The position numbers were made by a program, and so were the translations under genes. 64,000 bases of DNA from Brevundimonas sp. NIBR10 (GTDB taxonomy: Bacteria; Pseudomonadota; Alphaproteobacteria; Caulobacterales; Caulobacteraceae), in contig NZ_CP115464.1 in the NCBI RefSeq assembly GCF_027912515.1, positions 496,001 to 560,000 of the forward strand. Reading direction: 5' to 3'. The first letter of the stretch is position 1, and each line of letters begins with the position of its first letter. The notes below the pieces were generated by a model. It was not told where the DNA came from and ran no database searches. It was given only the letters and a program-made list of their open reading frames with translations. Of the stretch, positions 10,884-20,648 are shown in pieces.

Positions 10884-11296
10884 GGAAAAGGCGCAAAGGG
10901 TCTGCGACGAAGTTGCGATTGCAGTGGCGGCGGACCGTGTTATGGGAGGCCATGGGATTCTCCTCGGCCAGACAAGGTTGGATGGCGGCGCTGCTCGCGT
11001 CGTTCATGGCCCTGTTTGTCCTCGCGTCCGCTGTCGAGGCCGCTACCTGCGCCCCGGATATGGTGACCGCGCATGCCTCGGAGAGTGTCAGGGAGACCCC
11101 GGCCGATCCCGTCAATGATCTGGACAGTCACGTCATCTGCTCCCACGGCCACTGCCATCACGGCGGCACCGCGATGCCGTCCTCGCCCCAATCCGTGGCG
11201 GTGACGGCGGCCGTCGCGCCAAGTCTGCTGCGCCCGGCTGACGAGCCGATGGCGTCTCGCGCGCCCAGCGGCCTGGAACGCCCTCCCAGAGCCTGA
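10880..11296 (+). CDS. Small secreted His/Cys-containing protein
   Basis: This 138-residue protein overlaps the preceding gene by four bases. After a basic leader there is a hydrophobic segment (WMAALLASFMALFVLASAVEA) that looks like a signal peptide, then a short domain with CSHGHCHHGG. The cluster could bind metal in the periplasm, as small CzcI/CzcE-like proteins do beside czcCBA. An alternative ATG at 10952 would start nearer the signal peptide. I know of no named family. Confidence 0.65.
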   Translation: MRKRRKGSATKLRLQWRRTVLWEAMGFSSARQGWMAALLASFMALFVLASAVEAATCAPDMVTAHASESVRETPADPVNDLDSHVICSHGHCHHGGTAMPSSPQSVAVTAAVAPSLLRPADEPMASRAPSGLERPPRA

Positions 11297-11353
11297 CGAT
11301 GCCCTGCGCCTGCTGGCGCGCGTCATTCGTCTGGAACTGCTGGGATATGGAAC

Positions 11354-12607
11354 ATGCCACCCCTGAAATCTGGTCGGTCGCGTCTCGCGATCGGCTGTGC
11401 CGTGGTCGCGATGGCGACGGCGGTCACCGGCCCCGCCTGGGCCGAACCCGCGCCCTCGTTCGAGGCGCTGCTTGAACGCATCGGCCTGACGCCGACGACC
11501 GTTGAGGCCGGCGCTCTGCTCGACGCGGCCGAGGCGCGCGTCCGTCAGGCGCGCGTCCGCCCCAATCCCGAACTGGGGCTGGAGGCGGAGAACGCCTTCG
11601 GTACCGGTCGCTTTTCCGGCTACGACAACGCCGAAACGACCCTGTCCTTGTCCCAGGACCTGGAACTTTGGGGACGGCGCGGCGCGCGGGTCGAGGTCGC
11701 GCGGGCCGACGCCGGCACGGCGGGTCTGAGGCGTGACCTGGCGACCGTCGAGGCGGGGGCGAGGCTGGCCCTAGTGTATGCCGAGGCAGAAGCCGCCCAG
11801 CGGCGGTTCATGCTGGCCGAGGAGGCCCTGACGGTCACCATCGCCGACACCCGCGCGGCATTGATGCTGGTCGAAGAGGGGCGCGAGCCGCTGCTGCGCG
11901 GCATTCAGGGCGAGAGCGAAGCCGCCGCCGCCCGCGCGACCCTGGACGAGGCCGAGGCCGAACGGGACGCGGCGTTCGCGCGGCTGACCGCCGTGGCGAT
12001 GCTGCCGACGCTGGTTACCTCGATCGACGTCAGCCTGATCGACCGGGTGCCTGCAGCAGCAGGCGTGACGCCGGACGCGACGCCGCAGGTCCGCGTGGCC
12101 GAGGCCGAGCGGGCGGCGGCCGAAAGCCGTATCGAGGTCGAACGCATCCGCGCCCGGCCCGATGTCCGCGCCTCGGTAGGCTTCCGCCGCTACGAAGCGG
12201 AGGACGCGACGGCTTTGACCTTCGGCCTCAGCATGCCACTGCCGCTGTTCGACCGAAACCGGGGCAACATTGACGCTGCGCAAGCCGACTTTAGGGCTGC
12301 GGACGCTCGACTTGCCGGTGCCAGACAGGAGGCCGAGGCTGACCGTAACGCGGCTACGGCGCGTCTGCGGGCTTCGGCAAGCCGTGTGTCAGCCACCGAC
12401 GCCGGGGTCACGGCCGCCGAGGAAGCCTATCGCCTCTCGCGGATCGGGTTCGAGGCGGGACGGATTTCGCAACTGGAACTGCGGTCTTCCCGCGCCGCCC
12501 TCATCGCCGCCCGCAACGCCGCCGTGGACGCCCGCCTCGCGCGGGTCCGGGCCGAAATCGATCTCGCGCGCCTGCAAGGCCGCGCCCCGTTTGGAACATC
12601 GCTATGA
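11354..12607 (+). CDS. czcC: Outer-membrane efflux protein CzcC (TolC family)
   Basis: This is a 417-residue TolC-family protein with a signal peptide ending near WAEPAP. Two repeated helical hairpins are visible, for example RPNPELGLEAENAFGTG and the RLSRIGFEAGRISQLELRSSR segment near the C-terminus. It should form the outer-membrane channel of the CzcCBA tripartite pump. Its stop overlaps the czcB start (ATGA), and the operon order C-B-A is conserved. The metal is inferred to be Co/Zn/Cd from the whole operon. Confidence 0.9.
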   Translation: MPPLKSGRSRLAIGCAVVAMATAVTGPAWAEPAPSFEALLERIGLTPTTVEAGALLDAAEARVRQARVRPNPELGLEAENAFGTGRFSGYDNAETTLSLSQDLELWGRRGARVEVARADAGTAGLRRDLATVEAGARLALVYAEAEAAQRRFMLAEEALTVTIADTRAALMLVEEGREPLLRGIQGESEAAAARATLDEAEAERDAAFARLTAVAMLPTLVTSIDVSLIDRVPAAAGVTPDATPQVRVAEAERAAAESRIEVERIRARPDVRASVGFRRYEAEDATALTFGLSMPLPLFDRNRGNIDAAQADFRAADARLAGARQEAEADRNAATARLRASASRVSATDAGVTAAEEAYRLSRIGFEAGRISQLELRSSRAALIAARNAAVDARLARVRAEIDLARLQGRAPFGTSL

Positions 12608-13800
12608 AACGCACACCACAGATCAATAAAACTTGGCTGATGGCCGGGGTCGCCGCCGTCGTCGTCCTGGGTGGCGCGGGGCTCTATGCCATGACCCGCT
12701 CACCCGCCGAGGCTCCGGCGGCGGAGGGTGAAGCCGGACATTCCGAGGAGGAGGGCGAGCACGCCGAGGGCGAGGAAGCGGGCGGCGAAGAAGGCGTCGT
12801 CCTCCTGACGTCGGCTCAGATCACCGCCGCCAACATCGCCATCGTCGCCGTGACCGGCGGTGGTGGCGGCGAAACCCGCCTGTCGGGCCGGGTCGAGCCG
12901 ATGGTTGATGCGAAGGCGGCCGTCGCCGCGAGCGTCGGTGGCCGCGTCGAACGGGTTTTGGTCGCGCCGGGTCAATCGGTGCGCGCCGGACAATCGCTGG
13001 CAATCCTGGTCAGCGGCGATGCCGCGACCCTCCGCGCCGATGCGGCCGCGGCGGCCGCATCGTCTGATGCCGCCCGCCGCGCCTATGAACGTGACCGAAA
13101 TCTGGAGGAAGCTGGCGTCGTCGCTCGTCAGGAGGTCGAGACGTCTCGTGCCCAATCGCTCAGTTCAGAAGCCGCGGCCCGCGCCGCGAGGGCGCGAGTC
13201 TCCGCCGCTGGATCGCCCAACGCCTCCGGACGTCTCAGCGTGACCAGTCCCATTTCAGGCGTGGTCACCAGCGTTCAGGTTGGGCCGGGTGGGTTTGCCG
13301 CTCAGGGCGGTGTCATCGCCGAGGTCACCAACCCAGCGCGGGTCGAGATCGTCTTCAACGCACCCCCGGCGCTTGCAGCCCAAGTTCGAGCCGGTTCATC
13401 CGTGCGCGTGCAAGGACCGGCCGGCGAGTTCGATGCTGTGGTCACCGGCGTTGCGGCGGGCGCAGGCGGTGAGGGCGGCGGAACTATAATTCGCGCGCGC
13501 CCGTCAGGAGGCGGTCTGCCGCCCGCCGGATCGGCGGTGTCGGGGACGGTCGTCACCGGCGGCGACGCTGTTAGTGGCCTAACCGTGCCATCAGACGCGA
13601 TCCAGACGGTGGAAGGCGCGAGCGTCGTGTTCGTGCGAACAGCCGAAGGTTTCCGCGCAGTCCCGGTGCTTGCGGGTCGGCAGGCGGGAGATCGCACGGA
13701 AATTCTGAGCGGCCTGACGGGTTCTGAACGTATCGCCGGGGCCAACGCCTTCCTCCTTAAAGCCGAACTCGCCAAGGGCGAGGCCGAGCACGGCCACTAG
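12604..13800 (+). CDS. czcB: RND efflux adaptor CzcB
   Basis: This 398-residue membrane-fusion protein has an N-terminal membrane anchor followed by an acidic/His-rich linker (GHSEEEGEHAEGEEAGGEE). The paired lipoyl halves follow (AASVGGRVERVLVAPGQSVRAGQSL and LSVTSPISGVVTSVQVGPG) with a helical hairpin between them. It bridges the CzcA pump and the CzcC channel in the periplasm. The acidic linker may bind metal. It ends in GEAEHGH. czcA begins 11 bases downstream. Confidence 0.92.
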   Translation: MKRTPQINKTWLMAGVAAVVVLGGAGLYAMTRSPAEAPAAEGEAGHSEEEGEHAEGEEAGGEEGVVLLTSAQITAANIAIVAVTGGGGGETRLSGRVEPMVDAKAAVAASVGGRVERVLVAPGQSVRAGQSLAILVSGDAATLRADAAAAAASSDAARRAYERDRNLEEAGVVARQEVETSRAQSLSSEAAARAARARVSAAGSPNASGRLSVTSPISGVVTSVQVGPGGFAAQGGVIAEVTNPARVEIVFNAPPALAAQVRAGSSVRVQGPAGEFDAVVTGVAAGAGGEGGGTIIRARPSGGGLPPAGSAVSGTVVTGGDAVSGLTVPSDAIQTVEGASVVFVRTAEGFRAVPVLAGRQAGDRTEILSGLTGSERIAGANAFLLKAELAKGEAEHGH

Positions 13801-13811
13801 GGGCGACGATC

Positions 13812-16800
13812 ATGTTTACAGCTATCATCACAGCGTCCGTCAGGTTCCGCTGGTTCATCGTTCTTGCCGTCAGCCTCGTCGCGGCGCTGGGTCTGTTCGA
13901 ACTGACCAAACTGCCGATCGACGCGGTCCCCGACATCACCAACCGTCAGGTGCAGATCACCACGGTCGCCCCCGCCCTAGCCCCCGAACAGATCGAGCGT
14001 CAGGTCACCTATCCATTGGAAACGGCCCTGGCCGGCATCCCAGGGCTGACCAGCACGCGGTCGCTATCGCGCAACGGCTTCAGCCAGATCACCGCGATCT
14101 TCACCGACCAGACGGACATCTATTTCGCGCGTCAGCAAGTCGCCGAACGTCTCGCCGCAGCGTCGGAAGGACTTCCCGAGGGCGTGGAGCCGGGCCTTTC
14201 ACCCATCACCACGGGCCTCGGTGAGGTTCTGATGTGGACCGTCGACTATGTGCCCTTCAACAGCAATAACCTGTCCAAGCCCGGCCAACCCGGCTGGCAG
14301 GCCGGCGGGGCCTATCTGACCCCCGAGGGCGAGCGGCTGACCACGCCCGAGCAGCGCGCCACCTATCTGCGCACGGTCCAGGACTGGATCATCGCGCCGC
14401 AGATGCGCACCACCACCGGTCTCGCCGGGGTCGATACGGTCGGAGGCTACGTCAAGGAATACGCCGTCCGACCCAATGCGTCGCAACTGGCGGCCTATGG
14501 GCTGGGCCTCAATGATCTGGTCGAGGCGGTCGAGCGCGCTAACACCCAGGCAGGCGCGGGCTACATCCAGCGCGCGGGCGAAGCCCTGGTCGTGCGCACC
14601 GACGCCCTGGCGCTGACGATCGACGATCTGGCGCAGGCACCGGTCGTCAATCGCGGGGGTCTGGTCGTTCGGGTCGCCGATGTCGCGACGGTCGAGATCG
14701 GCCAGGCTCCGCGTCTGGGCGGCGCCAGCCGAGACGGTCACGAGGCGGTGCTCGGCACGGCGCTGATGATCGCGGGCGGCAACAGCCGCACCGTGGCTCA
14801 GGCCGCCGCCGAACGTCTGTCGGTCGTGGACGACAGTTTGCCTCCCGGTGTCGTCGCTGTGCCGGTGCTGAACCGCAGCGAACTGGTCAACTCGACCATC
14901 TCGACGGTCGCCCGCAACCTTGCCGAAGGCGCGCTGCTGGTCATCGTTGTTCTCTTCCTGCTGCTGGGCAACATTCGAGCGGCGAGCATCACCGCCTTGA
15001 TGATTCCGTTGTCCTTCCTGTTCGCCGTCATCGGCATGAATCGGTTCGGTATCAGCGGTAACCTGATGAGCCTGGGCGCCCTCGACTTCGGTCTGATGGT
15101 CGATGGCGCTGTCGTGGTGATTGAGAACACCCTGCTTATGCTGACCCAGCGCCGGGCGTCTCTGGGACGGATGTTGACTCGCCATGAGCGATTGGACGTG
15201 GCGGTCCAATCCGCCCGTCAGATGGTCAAGCCGGCCGCCTTTGGACAACTGATCATCCTGCTGGTGTTCGCCCCGCTGCTGATGCTGGAAGGCGTCGAGG
15301 GCAAGACGTTCCAGCCCATGGGCGCGACCGTCATGCTGGCCTTGGTCGGCGCCTTCATCTTCTCCTTCACCTTCGTGCCCGCAATGACGGCCCTGCTCGT
15401 GCGTGAGCCCAAGTCGGTTCACATCGGTCCTGACGGTCGAGCGGTGGAACACGAGACCTGGATTCTGCGGTTCGCTCGCCGGTTCATCCAGCCTGCGATC
15501 CAGGCGGCGGTCGCACGTCCCAAGATCGTGCTGATCTCCGCCGTGGCGACCCTTGCCATCGGCGCGGTCACCTTCATGTCGCTGGGCCGAGAGTTCATTC
15601 CGACGCTCGACGAGGGCGACATCGCCATGCAGGCGCTGCGCGTGCCCTCGGCCTCGCTGGAGCAGTCCCTCGCCATGCAGATGGCTTTGGAACGCGCCAT
15701 CAAGGCGCAGCCGGAGGTCGAGACCATGTTCTCGCGCACCGGCACGGCGGAGGCGGCGGTGGACCCCATGCCGCCGAACATCTCCGACAGCGTCATCGTG
15801 TTGAAGGATCGCAAGGACTGGCCCGATCCGAGCCTGGAGAAGGAGGCTTTGATCGAACGGATCGAAGGCGTTGCGGCGCTACAGATCGGTAACAACTTCG
15901 AGTTCAGCCAACCGATCGAACTGCGCTTCAACGAGTTGATCTCCGGCGTTCGCACCGATCTCGCCGTCATGGTCTATGGCGACGACTTCGAAACGCTCCA
16001 GCGCGTGGCAGATCAGGTCGCGACTTCGCTTAGGGCGACGACCGGCTCGGCGGACGTTCGGGTCGAGCAGGCTTCCGGCCTGCCCACCCTGACCGTCAGC
16101 GTCGATCGCATCGCCGCCGCCAGCTACGGCCTGTCCGCTGCAGATGTCAGCGAGGCGGTCTCGGCCGGTGTCGGTGGTGCCGAAGCCGGGCGGATCTTCG
16201 AGGGCGACCGACGCTTCGACGTCGTCGTCCGCCTGCCTGACGACGCCCGCAATGATCCGGCGTCTCTGGCGGCCCTCCCGATCGTCTCCGACACGGGGGT
16301 CATCGTACCGCTGTCCTCGGTGGCGCGCATCCAGGTCGGAGAAGGCCCGAACCAGATCAGTCGCGAGAATGGCAGCCGCCGCATGGTGGTTCAGGCCAAT
16401 GTTCGCGGTCGCGATCTGGGCGGCTTCGTCACCGATGCCCAAAGCCAGGTCTCGAAGATTGACCTGCCGGCGGGCGTTTATCTGAAGTGGGGCGGGCAGT
16501 TTGAGAACCTTGAGCGTGCGGTGCAGCGCTTCGGACTCGTGATCCCGATCGTCTTCGTGCTGATCGGCGTATTGCTGTTCCTGGCGCTGGGGTCGTTCGC
16601 GGAGGCCGGCCTGGTCTTTGCCTGCGTGCCCTTGGCCCTAGTTGGCGGCGCGCTCGCGCTGCTACTGCGCGGGATGCCGTTCTCGGTCTCTGCGGCGGTG
16701 GGCTTCATCGCCGTCTCCGGTGTGGCGACCCTGAACGGCCTCGTCCTGATGCAGGCGATCCGCGAACGGCTGACGGCGGGTCTCACGCCCTATGATGCCG

Positions 16801-17033
16801 CCATAGAGGGCGCCTCCAGCCGCCTTCGCGCGGTGCTGACGACTGCAATGGTCGCCATCGTCGGCTTTATACCGATGGCGCTGGCGCACGGGGCCGGGGC
16901 CGAAGTCCAGAAGCCGCTGGCGACAGTGGTGATCGGGGGTCTTCTGACCGCGACCATCCTGACCTTGCTCGTTCTGCCGACCTTCGCAGCCAGGGCGGTC
17001 AAGCACAGAGCCTCGGAAGGAATGGACGATTGA
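13812..17033 (+). CDS. czcA: Heavy-metal RND efflux pump CzcA
   Basis: This 1073-residue protein belongs to the HME branch of RND proton antiporters. Helix four carries the DFGLMVDGAVVVIEN motif with the charged residues needed for proton relay in CzcA. Two periplasmic loops and twelve helices fit the family. The N-terminal LPIDAVPDITNRQVQI block is characteristic. It exports divalent cations (Zn, Cd, Co) using proton motive force. The stop overlaps the next start by four bases. Confidence 0.96.
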   Translation: MFTAIITASVRFRWFIVLAVSLVAALGLFELTKLPIDAVPDITNRQVQITTVAPALAPEQIERQVTYPLETALAGIPGLTSTRSLSRNGFSQITAIFTDQTDIYFARQQVAERLAAASEGLPEGVEPGLSPITTGLGEVLMWTVDYVPFNSNNLSKPGQPGWQAGGAYLTPEGERLTTPEQRATYLRTVQDWIIAPQMRTTTGLAGVDTVGGYVKEYAVRPNASQLAAYGLGLNDLVEAVERANTQAGAGYIQRAGEALVVRTDALALTIDDLAQAPVVNRGGLVVRVADVATVEIGQAPRLGGASRDGHEAVLGTALMIAGGNSRTVAQAAAERLSVVDDSLPPGVVAVPVLNRSELVNSTISTVARNLAEGALLVIVVLFLLLGNIRAASITALMIPLSFLFAVIGMNRFGISGNLMSLGALDFGLMVDGAVVVIENTLLMLTQRRASLGRMLTRHERLDVAVQSARQMVKPAAFGQLIILLVFAPLLMLEGVEGKTFQPMGATVMLALVGAFIFSFTFVPAMTALLVREPKSVHIGPDGRAVEHETWILRFARRFIQPAIQAAVARPKIVLISAVATLAIGAVTFMSLGREFIPTLDEGDIAMQALRVPSASLEQSLAMQMALERAIKAQPEVETMFSRTGTAEAAVDPMPPNISDSVIVLKDRKDWPDPSLEKEALIERIEGVAALQIGNNFEFSQPIELRFNELISGVRTDLAVMVYGDDFETLQRVADQVATSLRATTGSADVRVEQASGLPTLTVSVDRIAAASYGLSAADVSEAVSAGVGGAEAGRIFEGDRRFDVVVRLPDDARNDPASLAALPIVSDTGVIVPLSSVARIQVGEGPNQISRENGSRRMVVQANVRGRDLGGFVTDAQSQVSKIDLPAGVYLKWGGQFENLERAVQRFGLVIPIVFVLIGVLLFLALGSFAEAGLVFACVPLALVGGALALLLRGMPFSVSAAVGFIAVSGVATLNGLVLMQAIRERLTAGLTPYDAAIEGASSRLRAVLTTAMVAIVGFIPMALAHGAGAEVQKPLATVVIGGLLTATILTLLVLPTFAARAVKHRASEGMDD

Positions 17034-17632
17034 CGTCTCGATCCTCGGAGGACCACCAGCAGCGCCGTACGCTGCTGGTGGTCCTCATCCTCAACGCTCT
17101 GCTTTTCGTGGGTCTGGGCGCCGGCGGCATTTTCGCGGACTCCAGCGCCCTGCTGGCCAATGCGGTCGATAATGGAGCGGACTCGGTTGTCTACCTGATC
17201 AGCTTCCTGGCCGTAGGCCGAGCCTTGTCCTGGAAAAGAGGTGCAGCCCGTCTGTCCGGTGTCCTGTTGCTGCTCTTTGCCGCCGGCGTCGTTATCGACG
17301 TCGGCCGGCGATGGTGGTTCGGCGCGGAACCTGTCGGCTGGACCATGATGGGGATGGCTCTCGTCGCAGCGGTCGTGAACCTCGTTTGCCTGTTGCTGCT
17401 CAAAAGAGTCACCTCCGACGACGTCAACATGGAGGCTGCCGAAACCTTCAGTCTGAACGACTTCGCAGCGAACGGCGGGATTCTCGTCGCCGGCGGGCTT
17501 GTGCTGTGGCTCGATCAGTCGTGGCCGGACCTCGTGGTCGGACTGTTGGTCGCCGCGCTCGCGATCAAAGGCGGCGTCGAAATTTTGCAGAACGCGGCTC
17601 GCGCCGAAGACAATAAGGAGGCGGTCCGATGA
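17030..17632 (+). CDS. Second short cation-diffusion-type transporter
   Basis: This 200-residue membrane protein resembles the gene at 10218. ALLANAVDNGADSVVYLISFLAVG is the likely metal-binding helix and LNDFAANGGILVAGGLVLW the second one. Six helices are present and the cytoplasmic domain is again missing. It overlaps czcA upstream and the P-type ATPase downstream by four bases each, so it is firmly inside the operon. It likely moves Zn, Cd or Co. Confidence 0.8.
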   Translation: MTSRSSEDHQQRRTLLVVLILNALLFVGLGAGGIFADSSALLANAVDNGADSVVYLISFLAVGRALSWKRGAARLSGVLLLLFAAGVVIDVGRRWWFGAEPVGWTMMGMALVAAVVNLVCLLLLKRVTSDDVNMEAAETFSLNDFAANGGILVAGGLVLWLDQSWPDLVVGLLVAALAIKGGVEILQNAARAEDNKEAVR

Positions 17633-19719
17633 GTTCGTCCGCTACCGACCATCAAGCCGGGGACGGCCACGACCATGCGAGCGAAAAGGCAGGGGCCGAT
17701 CCGCATGCACACGGCGGCGTGTTCGGGCCCAACACTGAGGTGATTTTCGCCGTGGCAAGTGGCGGGGCCCTGGCCTTGGGCTTCGCCCTCGAAAAGCTCG
17801 CGGCCGGCGTCACGGCTTGGCTGCCTCTCGGTCTGTATCTGATCGCCTACGGCTTCGGCGGCTTCTTCACGGTCCGCGAGGCTTTCGAAAATCTCCGCAA
17901 CAAGCGTTTCGAGATCGACACGCTGATGCTCGTGGCCGCCGCCGGGGCGGCGGCTCTCGGGGCCTGGGCGGAGGGCGCGCTGCTCCTGTTCCTGTTCAGC
18001 ATCGGCCACGCCCTTGAGAACTACGCCATGGGCCGTGCCAAACGCGCGATCGAAGCCCTCGCCGACCTCGCGCCTCGCACGGCCCACGTGCGCCGCGGCG
18101 ACCAGATCGTGGAAGTGCCGGTCGAGGAGGTCGAGGTCGGCGACACGGTCGTTGTGCGGCCCAACGAACGGCTGCCGGCCGACGGCTTTGTCGTGGTGGG
18201 CGCGACCAGCATCAATCAGGCCCCGGTCACCGGCGAGAGCATGCCGGTCGACAAGCAACCGGTTCCCGACGCCGCCACGGCCCGCGCGCGCCCAGCGCAG
18301 GTCGGTCCCGCCTCCATCGTCTTCGCAGGCACCATCAACGGGGCTGGCGCGATCGAGATCGAGACGACGCGCAAATCCACCGACACGACCCTGGCCAAGG
18401 TCGTCCGTATGGTGAGCGAGGCCGAAACCCAGAAGTCCCCCACCCAGCGATTTACGGACCGCTTCGAACGGATCTTCGTCCCGGTGGTCCTCGGCCTCGC
18501 CTTCATCCTGCTCTTCGCCTGGGTCGTGGTCGATGAGCCGTTCCGCGACAGCTTCTATCGGGCCATGGCGGTCCTGGTGGCGGCCAGCCCTTGCGCCCTC
18601 GCCATCGCCACGCCCAGCGCCGTTCTCTCGGGTGTCGCGCGTGCGGCCCGAGCTGGCGTCCTGATCAAGGGGGGAGCCCCCCTTGAAAACTTGGGATCGC
18701 TTAACGCCATAGCTTTCGACAAGACCGGCACCCTGACGGAGGGACGGCCTCGGATCACCGACATCGTGCCCGTGGGCGGCGCGAAGGAACTCGACCTTCT
18801 GACAACCGCCGTCGCGGTCGAGCGCCTGAGCGATCACCCCTTGGCGGAGGCCATAGCGCGTGACGGCCTGGAGCGCCTTCAAGGCACAGCGATCCCGGCT
18901 GCCTCAGACCTGCAGAGCCTGACTGGGAAGGGCGTCACCGCACGGTTCGACGACGGACAGGTGTGGATAGGCAAGCCGGAGATGTTCGGCGTGGACGGGA
19001 TCAGCCCGCTCAGCAACGAGGCGCAGGCCGCTGTCACCCGCCTGAGGCTGGCCGGTCGAACCCTTATGGTCGTACGACGTGACGAACGCGATCTGGGCGT
19101 GATCGGCCTGCTGGATACGCCACGGGCCGCAGCCCGCACGACGCTCGATGCCCTGCGTGGGCTGGGCGTCTCACGAATGATCATGATCTCGGGTGATCAT
19201 CAGAAGGCGGCTCAGGCCATCGCCAGCCAGGTTGGTCTGACCGAAGCCTGGGGCGATCTCATGCCCGAGGACAAGGTCGACGCCATCAAGCGGCTTCGCG
19301 CCGAGGGCAAGATCGCCATGGTGGGCGACGGCGTGAACGACGCCCCCGCCATGGCCACGGCGACCGTGGGCATCGCCATGGGCGCCGCAGGGTCCGACGT
19401 CGCGTTGGAGACCGCTGACGTCGCCCTTATGTCCGACGACCTCTCGCAACTGCCGTTTGCGGTCGGGCTGAGCCGTCGAACCCGCGGCATCATCTTGCAG
19501 AACCTGGTCGTCAGCCTCGGGGTCGTCGCCTTCCTTGTGCCCGCCACCATCTTCGGATTGGGCATCGGGCCGGCGGTGGCGATGCACGAGGGCTCGACCC
19601 TGTTGGTCGTGTTCAACGCCCTCCGGCTCCTCGGCTACCGCGACCCTACCAGCCCCGCTGGGCCTTCGAATGGCGTAGCAACCGTGGCCGCTCCAAACCT
19701 GAAGGGAACTGTCGCATGA
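17629..19719 (+). CDS. Heavy-metal P-type ATPase, P1B-4 type
   Basis: This 696-residue ATPase begins with a His-rich tail (DHQAGDGHDHASEKAG) and lacks a CxxC metal-binding domain. The phosphorylation site is [10 protein letters not shown], and [12 protein letters not shown] forms the hinge. The helix-six motif is ASPCALAIATP, and helix eight has MHEGSTLLVVFNALRL. SPC combined with HEGST defines the P1B-4 group, which exports Co, Zn, Cd or Fe; copper pumps have CPC instead. It overlaps both neighbours in the operon. Confidence 0.93.
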   Translation: MSSSATDHQAGDGHDHASEKAGADPHAHGGVFGPNTEVIFAVASGGALALGFALEKLAAGVTAWLPLGLYLIAYGFGGFFTVREAFENLRNKRFEIDTLMLVAAAGAAALGAWAEGALLLFLFSIGHALENYAMGRAKRAIEALADLAPRTAHVRRGDQIVEVPVEEVEVGDTVVVRPNERLPADGFVVVGATSINQAPVTGESMPVDKQPVPDAATARARPAQVGPASIVFAGTINGAGAIEIETTRKSTDTTLAKVVRMVSEAETQKSPTQRFTDRFERIFVPVVLGLAFILLFAWVVVDEPFRDSFYRAMAVLVAASPCALAIATPSAVLSGVARAARAGVLIKGGAPLENLGSLNAIAFDKTGTLTEGRPRITDIVPVGGAKELDLLTTAVAVERLSDHPLAEAIARDGLERLQGTAIPAASDLQSLTGKGVTARFDDGQVWIGKPEMFGVDGISPLSNEAQAAVTRLRLAGRTLMVVRRDERDLGVIGLLDTPRAAARTTLDALRGLGVSRMIMISGDHQKAAQAIASQVGLTEAWGDLMPEDKVDAIKRLRAEGKIAMVGDGVNDAPAMATATVGIAMGAAGSDVALETADVALMSDDLSQLPFAVGLSRRTRGIILQNLVVSLGVVAFLVPATIFGLGIGPAVAMHEGSTLLVVFNALRLLGYRDPTSPAGPSNGVATVAAPNLKGTVA

Positions 19720-20156
19720 AGCGCATCGGATGGGTTTCGGTCGTCGCCGTCTTTCTTGCGCTGTCGGCCTTCGCCTACGGCATGCTGTCGGGACGGTCGC
19801 GGCCTGACGCCGAGGCTCCCCCACCATCGGCCCAGGATGTCGGTGCTCACGACACTCAGGGCGCGAGGCCGGGGGAGGCTCCCTCGACCCAAGCCTTCCG
19901 GGAAGCGAACGACCTGATGCATCAAGGCATGGCCATCGCCTATACCGGCGACGCCGACATCGACTTCCTGCGGGGCATGATCGCGCATCACGAGGGCGCC
20001 ATCGCCATGGCCAGGATCGCGGTCGCGCACGGTGAGGCCGCGGACGTCCAAAGCCTCGCCCGCGAGATCATCGCCGCCCAGGAGGCCGAGATCCTCCGGA
20101 TGAGGATACTGCTGGCGCGGCACGAAGACGACCCGCCCAGTGGCGTCAGGCCCTGA
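19716..20156 (+). CDS. DUF305 protein, membrane-anchored
   Basis: This 146-residue protein has one N-terminal hydrophobic segment, then a four-helix DUF305 domain with the family motif DFLRGMIAHHEGAIAMA and a second part ending EAEILRMRILLARH. DUF305 proteins sit in metal-resistance loci and probably bind metal through the His and Met residues, in the periplasm here. The start overlaps the ATPase stop. Two further DUF305 genes occur at 53-54 kb. Confidence 0.88.
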   Translation: MKRIGWVSVVAVFLALSAFAYGMLSGRSRPDAEAPPPSAQDVGAHDTQGARPGEAPSTQAFREANDLMHQGMAIAYTGDADIDFLRGMIAHHEGAIAMARIAVAHGEAADVQSLAREIIAAQEAEILRMRILLARHEDDPPSGVRP

Positions 20157-20580
20157 CGCCGTGGCAGGGAAGCGGTTCACTGTCCGGGGTCGCGACCTTC
20201 GCTGGAAGGAGGGCCGCGCAAAGACCAGGCGGTCGCGGCCGAAGGCCCCGACCAAGCCGAACCTGACCCTGGACCTGGGCGTCGCGGCGGTCGCAAGCCT
20301 GCTGGCGGCCGGCGTCGTCTTCTGCCTCGCCTTCATTCTGTCTGGATCTCACGGCGTCCCCCTGTATCTGGGCTACACCGTGATCCTGGGCGTCGTTGGC
20401 GTAGCCTCTTATGCGGTAGGACCTCGGGACCGCGGGGGTCGGATGATCGCCGGCGGAATCGGCGTGTTGTGGCTGATCGGGACGGCCGCCCTGTTCGCCG
20501 CCCGGGCCGATATCGTCATACCGGTTCATCGGCATACGACGGTCGCACAGCCCGTCATTGCGGGTACGGCGAAGGACTGA
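20140..20580 (+). CDS. Unknown small membrane protein
   Basis: This reading frame of 146 codons starts with GTG at 20140, overlapping the DUF305 gene, or with GTG at 20161. After a basic region (RWKEGRAKTRRSRPK) there are three hydrophobic helices and a short tail. It appears to be the last gene of the Czc operon. No family is recognised. The basic N-terminus suggests it faces the cytoplasm. Confidence 0.6.
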   Translation: MASGPDAVAGKRFTVRGRDLRWKEGRAKTRRSRPKAPTKPNLTLDLGVAAVASLLAAGVVFCLAFILSGSHGVPLYLGYTVILGVVGVASYAVGPRDRGGRMIAGGIGVLWLIGTAALFAARADIVIPVHRHTTVAQPVIAGTAKD

Positions 20581-20648
20581 TGCACCCGTCGGCCCACGTC
20601 GGGCCCGGCGCTAACCTTTCCTTGGCCGCTCCCCGCGTAAGGTCCGGC

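Noticed and set aside
17515..18882. 455-codon minus-strand frame opposite the P1B-4 ATPase
   Set aside because: It is the shadow of a gene with complete P-type ATPase motifs; no domain is seen in it.
20612..20645. AACC and CGTAA elements before the acyltransferase at 20649 as an ECF promoter
   Set aside because: They do not match the GAGGGR-N15-CGTA motif, and a single resemblance to general ECF sites is too weak.
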